Shown here: positions 13,263 through 17,584 of the stretch, in pieces
Numbering within the stretch: the stretch's first letter is position 1
Layout of the letters: the number at the start of each line of letters is the position of its first letter
Assembly (NCBI GenBank): GCA_900553415.1
Contig: USDH01000015.1
Location: forward strand, 1-17,584
Reading direction: 5' to 3'
DNA: 17,584 nucleotides
Source: an uncultured Collinsella sp.
Lineage (GTDB): Bacteria > Actinomycetota > Coriobacteriia > Coriobacteriales > Coriobacteriaceae
Notes under the pieces: generated by a model
The model's input: the letters and a program-made list of their open reading frames with translations, nothing else
Told to the model about the DNA's origin: nothing
Database searches by the model: none
Translations under genes and position numbers: made by a program

Positions 13263-14312
13263 CTAGCGGACAACGTGGACGGCAGGACCGCCTGGCACCG
13301 GCTCGCACACGCGACCGACGGCGGCGGCAACGCGCCCCTCGGCATGCAGACGGCGCGCAAGCTCATCCACATCCCACGCGGGCGCCGCGATGAGCAAACC
13401 ACCCGAGGTCTGCGGATCGTACAGCGCGTCAAGCATGCCCGGCTCCAGGTCCTCGTCGGCAGCCACGCGCGGGCCAAAGAAGTCCTGGTTGCGGTAGGAG
13501 CCCGCGGGGATAATGCCCAGACGCGCCATGTCGAGCACCTGGTCAAAGAGCGGCACCGCCCCCGACGCAAGCTCAACCTGCACACCCGAGCCCTCAGCCA
13601 TCTCGCACGCATGCCCGATCAGGCCAAAGCCCGTGATGTCGGTGCAGCCGTGAAGCTCAAGTCCCTCTGCCAGACGAATCGGCGCCTCGTTGAGGGTGCG
13701 CATCGAGTCAAACATGGCTGTGGCCTCGTCCTGCCCGATGAGCTCACCCTTAATGGCCGTGGTGATGATGCCCGAGCCGATCGCCTTGGTCAGCAGCAGA
13801 ACATCGCCCACGCGCGCGCCGCTGTTGGCGAGCATGCGGTCGAGCGTGACAAAGCCACTCACGGACAGGCCGTACTTGGGCTCGTCGTCGTTGATGGTGT
13901 GACCGCCCGCGATGGAGCAACCCGCCTCGACGCACTTGTCGGCGCCGCCCGCCAGAATCTGGCCGGCGACCTCGATTCCCAGGCAGCTCGGGATGCACAG
14001 CAAGTTCATGGCATGGCTCGGCCGCCCGCCCATGGCGTAGATGTCCGACAGCGAGTTGGCCGCGGCGATCTGGCCAAACAGGAACGGGTCGTCGACCATC
14101 GGCGGGAAGAAGTCGATGGACTGCACGAGGCCAAGGTTCTCCCCTACGCGGAAGACGCTCGCATCGTCGGAGGTATCGAACCCCACGAGCAGGTTGTCGT
14201 TATGCACATTGGGTAAATCGCCCAGGACCTGGGCGAGGGCTCCGGGGGCCAACTTAGCGGCTCAACCGCTCGCGGCCGTCATGGACGTGAGCCTCATGGT
14301 GTCCTTAGCCAT
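13263..14312 (-). CDS. selD: selenide, water dikinase SelD, selenocysteine-containing (TGA at codon 17)
   Basis: SelD makes selenophosphate from selenide and ATP, the Se donor for selenocysteine and other selenium products. The frame is 349 residues when the TGA at 14264-14262 is read as Sec (E. coli SelD has 347). The N-terminus reads MAKDTMRLTSMTAASG-U-AAKLAPGAL. U17 and Lys20 coincide in number with E. coli Cys17 and Lys20, both essential for catalysis. Later landmarks are GFDTSDDASVF, VDDPFLFGQIAAANSLSDIY, AGGHTI, DITGFGLIGHA and DPQTSGGLL. ATG 14312 has AAGGGGG 5 nt upstream and overlaps the glycosyltransferase stop by 8 nt (ATGGCTAA). Starting after the TGA would remove the catalytic site. 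A candidate SECIS lies at 14218-14236. Making this enzyme itself needs selenium, so the organism should also carry selA, selB and selC outside the window. Confidence 0.95.
14218..14236 (-). promoter_or_regulatory. candidate bacterial SECIS hairpin for SelD Sec17
   Basis: The RNA TCGCCCAG-GTC-CTGGGCGA is a perfect 8-bp stem with a 3-nt loop whose first base is G. The loop begins 33 nt after the TGA. Bacterial SECIS elements are known to place a stem with a G in the first two loop positions about 16-37 nt after the UGA, bound by SelB. The fit is good, but a 3-nt loop is at the small end, and alternative folds closer to the TGA (around GGCCCCCGGAGCC) are possible. Confidence 0.65.
14262..14264 (-). 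other. in-frame TGA read as selenocysteine (Sec17 of SelD)
   Basis: The TGA falls at codon 17 from ATG 14312, at the position of the catalytic Cys/Sec of SelD, with SelD-like sequence on both sides in the same frame. It sits in the loop of a small perfect inverted repeat (AGCGG-TTGAG-CCGCT, 14270-14256). Confidence 0.93.
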
Positions 14313-15522
14313 ACGAACCCCCTTCCAACAAATCAACGACTTTAAGTATACGCCCCAGGCACGCTTCCCAAGAGACCGCCGACGGCTCGAACGTCGAAGG
14401 CGGAGCCGCAAGCGCCTGCGCGATAGCATCTGCCAGTGCGCGCTCAAACAACGGAAGGTCGGCCGCCACGGGCGTGTCGACATCCGTCATACGTGGCGAC
14501 GCCACCCACGTCACGGGAGCACCGGGAAGCATCGCCTCCATCCAGGGACGAACGCCGGGCAAATCGGTCGCCACAACTTTGCAGCCGCACGCGAGGGCCT
14601 CAATCGTCACGAGCGGCAAACCTTCGTAAAACGAAGGCAGCACAAAGACGTCGGAACTGCGGTAGGCACGCACGAGTTCATCGCTATCCAGGCGCCCCGC
14701 AAGCGTCACCGGCACATCCGAGGCCGCGGTCAAGCGCTCGATACGCGCGTACTCGGCATCGTCCCCGCGGCCGCCCACAAGTACCAAGTCAGATGGGCGG
14801 ACGTCATCGTCAATCGGCAATGACACGGCTCGAACCAGCGACTCGACGCCCTTTTTAAAGCAAATCTTGCCCACGTACACAAGCGATCCCGGCCGCCTCG
14901 CCGCGCTTGCGTCGCGGCAGAAGACGCGATGGTCGTAGCCCGTCCCAATCACGTGGATGCGATCGGCATCGACGCCGCACACCAGGCCAATCTGCTCAGC
15001 CTGCTCAGCATGGAGCGCAAAGACAGCATCGAGCCGACGAACCGCACTTACGATGCGATCGCGCTCGAGCGCATGCGAACGCAGCTGGCGCAGATCGGTC
15101 GAATGGCACACGGCGACAACCGGCACGCCCCGGACGCACTCGCGCGCCAATGCGGTCACCAGATACAGGTGATGGCAGAGCACCAGATCGGGCCGAAACT
15201 CAGCCACCGCCCGATCGATTGCAGCAGCAAATGCCCGCTCAAACGCCTTGAGCATCGAGGGCGTCAGGTCACGATAGCGTGTAGAGGGATAGGGCATGAC
15301 ATCGGACATACCGCAGATCGGAAACGGCAGCTCGGGCGACTCGAACGGTACGGCAAACACGGCAGCACGCCGGTCCAGCTCGCCTTGGGTATCACCCGGC
15401 GCCGCACCGCAAAGCACGGCGGCGCGATGCCCCGTCTCGATCTGCTCGCGCACAAGCGCGGCAAGGTAGGTGCCGCTGCCGGTGCTATCTGGTTTTTGTG
15501 CCGTGATATTGAGGATGCGCAT
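14305..15522 (-). CDS. GT4-type glycosyltransferase in the selenium cluster
   Basis: This 405-residue GT-B fold protein has no signal peptide or membrane helix, so it is cytosolic. The N-terminal acceptor domain has MRILNITAQ and a glycine/serine-rich loop (STGSGTYL), then LVLCHHLYLVTAL. The C-terminal nucleotide-sugar domain has LVYVGKICFKKGVESLV, a GRLDSDELVRAYRSSDVFVL stretch, and the retaining-type E-x7-E motif (Glu300, Glu308 in EGLPLVTIEALACG). ATG 15522 begins the family homology. The frame is open to 15660 but that extension overlaps the activase gene and is unlike the family. Its ribosome binding site (AGGGG, 15538-15534) is rather distant and overlaps the activase stop. The gene sits 14 nt after the activase and overlaps selD by 8 nt, so co-expression with selD is very likely. 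The substrate is unknown. A selenosugar role, as for SenB, is possible but unproven. Confidence 0.85.
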   Translation of the reverse strand: MRILNITAQKPDSTGSGTYLAALVREQIETGHRAAVLCGAAPGDTQGELDRRAAVFAVPFESPELPFPICGMSDVMPYPSTRYRDLTPSMLKAFERAFAAAIDRAVAEFRPDLVLCHHLYLVTALARECVRGVPVVAVCHSTDLRQLRSHALERDRIVSAVRRLDAVFALHAEQAEQIGLVCGVDADRIHVIGTGYDHRVFCRDASAARRPGSLVYVGKICFKKGVESLVRAVSLPIDDDVRPSDLVLVGGRGDDAEYARIERLTAASDVPVTLAGRLDSDELVRAYRSSDVFVLPSFYEGLPLVTIEALACGCKVVATDLPGVRPWMEAMLPGAPVTWVASPRMTDVDTPVAADLPLFERALADAIAQALAAPPSTFEPSAVSWEACLGRILKVVDLLEGGSYG

Positions 15523-15536
15523 GTCGCGGTACACCC

Positions 15537-16301
15537 CTAGGCCAAGGCGGCGGCGCGGACAGCCGCGCCGATCGCTCCGGCAAAGCGAGCCTGGGGCGAG
15601 GTGGTCACCGGCGACCCCAGTAGCTCGCCCAACCGCTCCACAACGTAAGCGTTCTCGCACAGACCACCGGTCAGATAGTACGGGGCGCCCGCCGCCTGCC
15701 CGGCCATGGTCGCCACGCGCGACACGACGCTGTCGATCACGCCACGGGCGATGTTCTCGCGCGGCTCACCGCGACCGATCAGGCTGATGACCTCGCTTTC
15801 GGCAAAGACCGTGCACATGCTGCTGATCTTGGTAGGCTCGCCGGAACGCGCCAGGTCGGCCATCTGCTGCTGGGAAATGCCCAGGCGGTCGGCCATGATC
15901 TCCAAAAAGCGCCCCGTGCCGGCGGCGCACTTGTCGTTCATGGCAAACTTGGCCACGCGGCCACCCTTGAGTTGGATGACCTTGGTATCCTGACCGCCCA
16001 CGTCGATCACCGTGCCCTGCTCGCCAAACAGGCGCACGGCACCGGCACCATGGCAGGTAATCTCGGTCACGACCTTGTGCGCATAGGGCACGGCGACACG
16101 ACCGTAGCCGGTCGCGATCACGCGCGCGTCGTCGGCAGCCACGTCATAGCCGGCCGCTGCCAGTGCCTCGCGCAGACGCTCGGCCGCATCGACCGAGGAA
16201 AACCCGGTTGGCTGCACGCACGTCCACGCAATGGCGCTGTCCGTCTCCACCACCGCAGCCTTCGCGGCCGTCGAGCCTATGTCGATACCAATACCAACCA
16301 C
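15537..16301 (-). CDS. acyl-CoA dehydratase activase / double-cubane-cluster reductase component (BadF/BadG/BcrA/BcrD ATPase family)
   Basis: This 254-residue ATPase of the HgdC/YjiL family uses ATP hydrolysis to drive one-electron transfer into its partner's iron-sulfur centre. Visible parts are the ASKHA phosphate-binding motif GIDIGSTAAKA (residues 5-15), the second phosphate motif VIDVGGQDTKVI (97-108), and two cysteines that would bridge one [4Fe-4S] cluster across a homodimer: Cys124 in MNDKCAAGTGRFLE and Cys162 in SSMCTVFAESE. A C-terminal adenosine motif, YYLTGGLCEN, is also present. The start is GTG 16301, supported by a perfect AAGGAGG 5 nt upstream. It follows the reductase gene by 50 nt with a strong stem-loop between. 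The pair matches E. coli YjiL/YjiM in order and type. Confidence 0.92.
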   Translation of the reverse strand: MVGIGIDIGSTAAKAAVVETDSAIAWTCVQPTGFSSVDAAERLREALAAAGYDVAADDARVIATGYGRVAVPYAHKVVTEITCHGAGAVRLFGEQGTVIDVGGQDTKVIQLKGGRVAKFAMNDKCAAGTGRFLEIMADRLGISQQQMADLARSGEPTKISSMCTVFAESEVISLIGRGEPRENIARGVIDSVVSRVATMAGQAAGAPYYLTGGLCENAYVVERLGELLGSPVTTSPQARFAGAIGAAVRAAALA

Positions 16302-16315
16302 GGCATCCTCCTTCT

Positions 16316-16346
16316 ATGCGGCAAAGCATCTAACCCTTTGCCGCAT
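16316..16346 (-). promoter_or_regulatory. 11-bp stem-loop between the reductase and activase genes
   Basis: ATGCGGCAAAG and CTTTGCCGCAT pair perfectly around a 9-nt loop (GGTTAGATG). The stem ends 2 nt before the activase AAGGAGG. No T run follows, so it is not an ordinary terminator. It may protect the upstream message end or tune expression between the two partner proteins. Confidence 0.65.
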
Positions 16347-16351
16347 TTGTC

Positions 16352-17515
16352 CTACAGGGTTTCGATGAAGGCGGCGATGCGGGTCTCGATTTGGCCCATG
16401 TCGCCGTTGCTGTAGTCGGTCTCGATCTTCATATACGGAATACCCGCACCCTCGACGGCCTCCTGCATGCGCGCACTCTCCACGTTAAAGGTGTGGCACG
16501 CCTGCAGCACGCTCTCCACTACGCCATCGACGTGGTACTTCTCGCACATGGCCAGCGTATTTTCCATACGACCGTCGTTGGGCGTCATGACCGAGCAGTT
16601 GATGTCCAGGTATCGGTCGGCGATGGCGCGTAGGATATCGGGAGCCTCCGGGTCGATCATCATGGCCGCCGTACGCTCGCCCGAGCAGTCGTCCATGCAC
16701 ACAACCACGCCGCCGTTGGACTCGATGGTGCGGCCAATCTTGTTGATCACGCCGCCCACCGGGCAGCCGGTAATCAGAATGCGCTTGGCATCCGCCGCAA
16801 CCGGGCGCTCGCCCGCGTCGTAGGCCTCACGCAGCTTGGCAACCTTTTGCTCCAGCTGCTGCGTATAGGCCTCGATATCAAAGCTGAACGTACCGGCAAA
16901 CATGGTGCTCATCAGGTCGACGCCGCTCATGGCCGCCGGCTGGTTAGCCTGCAGCGCAAACATCTCGAGCTGGGCCGCACGCAAGCGGTTGCGACGACGG
17001 GCGGCAGCACGCAGGTCGTCATCAGTAATCGTGATGCCGTAGAAGTTCTCGAGCTCCTCCTTGAGCAGACGGCACTCCTCGTACCAGCCCTCGCGCTCGT
17101 AAGCGCGGTCGCGACCCTGCGGAAGATGCAGAATGTGCGTGCGCTTGAGCTCGTTGAGCAGCTCGTACATCTTCTTCTTGCCGTCGCAGGTGGTCTCGCC
17201 GATGATCATGTCGCTAAAGTACGTAAACGGGCACTTTTGCGAGTAGGCAAACCCGTAGGTCGACTTGATGAGCGGGCAGAGGTTCGCGGGCAGTACCTTC
17301 TCGGCCTCGGGAATAACCTCGTCGGACGTTCCGCAGAGTGCCACGCTCGAAGCGCCCGCGGCATCGATAATCTCGAGCGGCGTATAGCTGCACAAAAAGC
17401 CGACCAGGCGATTACCGGCCTGCTTGTAATCCTTGACGCGGATAAACGCCGCCTTGCGCTGCTCGTTGAACTCCTCAAACGTGCGCGGCAACGGCTGCTC
17501 AATATTTTCCGACAT
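16352..17515 (-). CDS. double-cubane-cluster anaerobic reductase / 2-hydroxyacyl-CoA dehydratase subunit-like protein (YjiM type)
   Basis: This 387-residue protein of the HgdB/HgdC-like D-component family is expected to hold an iron-sulfur cluster reduced by the activase encoded next. Landmarks: LVGFLCSYTPLEIIDAAG (Cys42); ALCGTSDEVIPEAE (Cys61); LPANLCPLIKSTYG (Cys80); KCPFTYFSDMIIGETTCDGK (Cys95, Cys110); then LITGCPVGG, VVCMDDCSGERT and SVLQACHTFNVES. A lone subunit paired with one activase, instead of two dehydratase subunits, fits the double-cubane-cluster (YjiM/DCCP) branch, whose natural substrate is unknown. ATG 17515 has AGGAG 4 nt upstream; a TTG at 17539 has none. It is the first visible gene of the cluster. 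Next to selD, its product could act in selenium chemistry, but that is conjecture. Confidence 0.9.
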   Translation of the reverse strand: MSENIEQPLPRTFEEFNEQRKAAFIRVKDYKQAGNRLVGFLCSYTPLEIIDAAGASSVALCGTSDEVIPEAEKVLPANLCPLIKSTYGFAYSQKCPFTYFSDMIIGETTCDGKKKMYELLNELKRTHILHLPQGRDRAYEREGWYEECRLLKEELENFYGITITDDDLRAAARRRNRLRAAQLEMFALQANQPAAMSGVDLMSTMFAGTFSFDIEAYTQQLEQKVAKLREAYDAGERPVAADAKRILITGCPVGGVINKIGRTIESNGGVVVCMDDCSGERTAAMMIDPEAPDILRAIADRYLDINCSVMTPNDGRMENTLAMCEKYHVDGVVESVLQACHTFNVESARMQEAVEGAGIPYMKIETDYSNGDMGQIETRIAAFIETL

Positions 17516-17537
17516 ATAACTCCTAAACCTTTTAACC

Positions 17538-17563
17538 AACCAAGGAAGCGGCTTTCCCAGGTT
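17538..17563 (-). promoter_or_regulatory. leader stem-loop upstream of the reductase gene
   Basis: AACCTGGGAA and TTCCTTGGTT can pair around the loop AGCCGC, with one U-U mismatch and one G-U wobble. It lies 23 nt before the ATG and 14 nt before the AGGAG site. Only 69 bases of leader are inside the window, so a promoter or a larger structure cannot be judged. Confidence 0.4.
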
Positions 17564-17584
17564 CCCGAGGTTGCCGTGAAAGAG

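Noticed and set aside
13202..13612. N-terminal extension of yedF into selD
   Set aside because: The extension is an out-of-frame shadow of selD. The YedF family begins at the MSTKIEVNAMGDACPLP region, with its own ribosome binding site.
13263..14252. SelD starting after the TGA at a downstream codon (329 residues)
   Set aside because: It would lack the catalytic residue and Lys20. The upstream codons to ATG 14312 are SelD-like and have a good ribosome binding site.
14262..14483. 73-residue minus frame ending at the TGA
   Set aside because: Its last 16 codons are the true SelD N-terminus and the rest overlaps the glycosyltransferase gene. It is not a separate gene.
14305..15522. Direct naming of the glycosyltransferase as SenB
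   Set aside because: The motifs seen are general GT4 features and no SenA-like partner is in the window, so the name is not justified from the sequence alone.
17516..17584. tRNA or riboswitch at the right edge
   Set aside because: There is no cloverleaf or known aptamer core in the 69 bases available, only one imperfect stem-loop.

Overview
The window is a GC-rich stretch (about 60% G+C by eye) in which every supported gene lies on the minus strand. Transcription therefore runs from the right edge (17584) to the left edge (1). The organism is probably an anaerobic, selenium-using, Gram-positive gut actinobacterium of the Coriobacteriia (Collinsella-like). This is inferred from base composition, the type of giant surface protein, and oxygen-sensitive iron-sulfur and selenium genes. 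No rRNA or other taxonomic marker is present.

Right part (17515 to 11165) is a compact seven-gene cluster. In transcription order it encodes: a double-cubane-cluster reductase / 2-hydroxyacyl-CoA dehydratase subunit-like protein (YjiM type), its ATP-dependent activase (YjiL type), a GT4 glycosyltransferase, selenide water dikinase SelD, the YedF sulfurtransferase-like selenium protein, a DUF3343 putative Se/S carrier, and a class V cysteine desulfurase. Gaps are short (61 nt or less) and two junctions overlap, including an ATGA overlap. The SelD gene is read through an in-frame TGA at codon 17, exactly the catalytic Cys17 position of E. coli SelD, with the Lys20 equivalent following. It is therefore a selenoprotein whose start is easily misannotated. 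A perfect 8-bp hairpin about 26-44 nt after the TGA is a candidate bacterial SECIS. Working together, the desulfurase and carrier proteins would mobilise Se (or S), SelD would make selenophosphate, and the glycosyltransferase and double-cubane pair are partners of unknown purpose.

Left part (11038 to beyond base 1) is a single uninterrupted reading frame of at least 3679 codons with no stop inside the window. It encodes a giant secreted, probably wall-attached protein. Order of parts: signal peptide, Ser/Asp-rich linker, two tandem copies of a BspA-type leucine-rich-repeat plus Ig-like module, about 19 InlB B-repeat-like units with one internal hydrophobic segment, two copies of an Ig/Put_Ig/MBG-type module, and a Pro-Asp-rich stalk cut off by the window edge. 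All the long plus-strand reading frames under it are shadows.

The 126-nt gap between the selenium cluster and the giant gene has no convincing terminator. It carries a perfect 11-bp inverted repeat, one arm of which is the giant gene's ribosome binding site. Three further stem-loops lie in leader or intergenic positions just ahead of ribosome binding sites.
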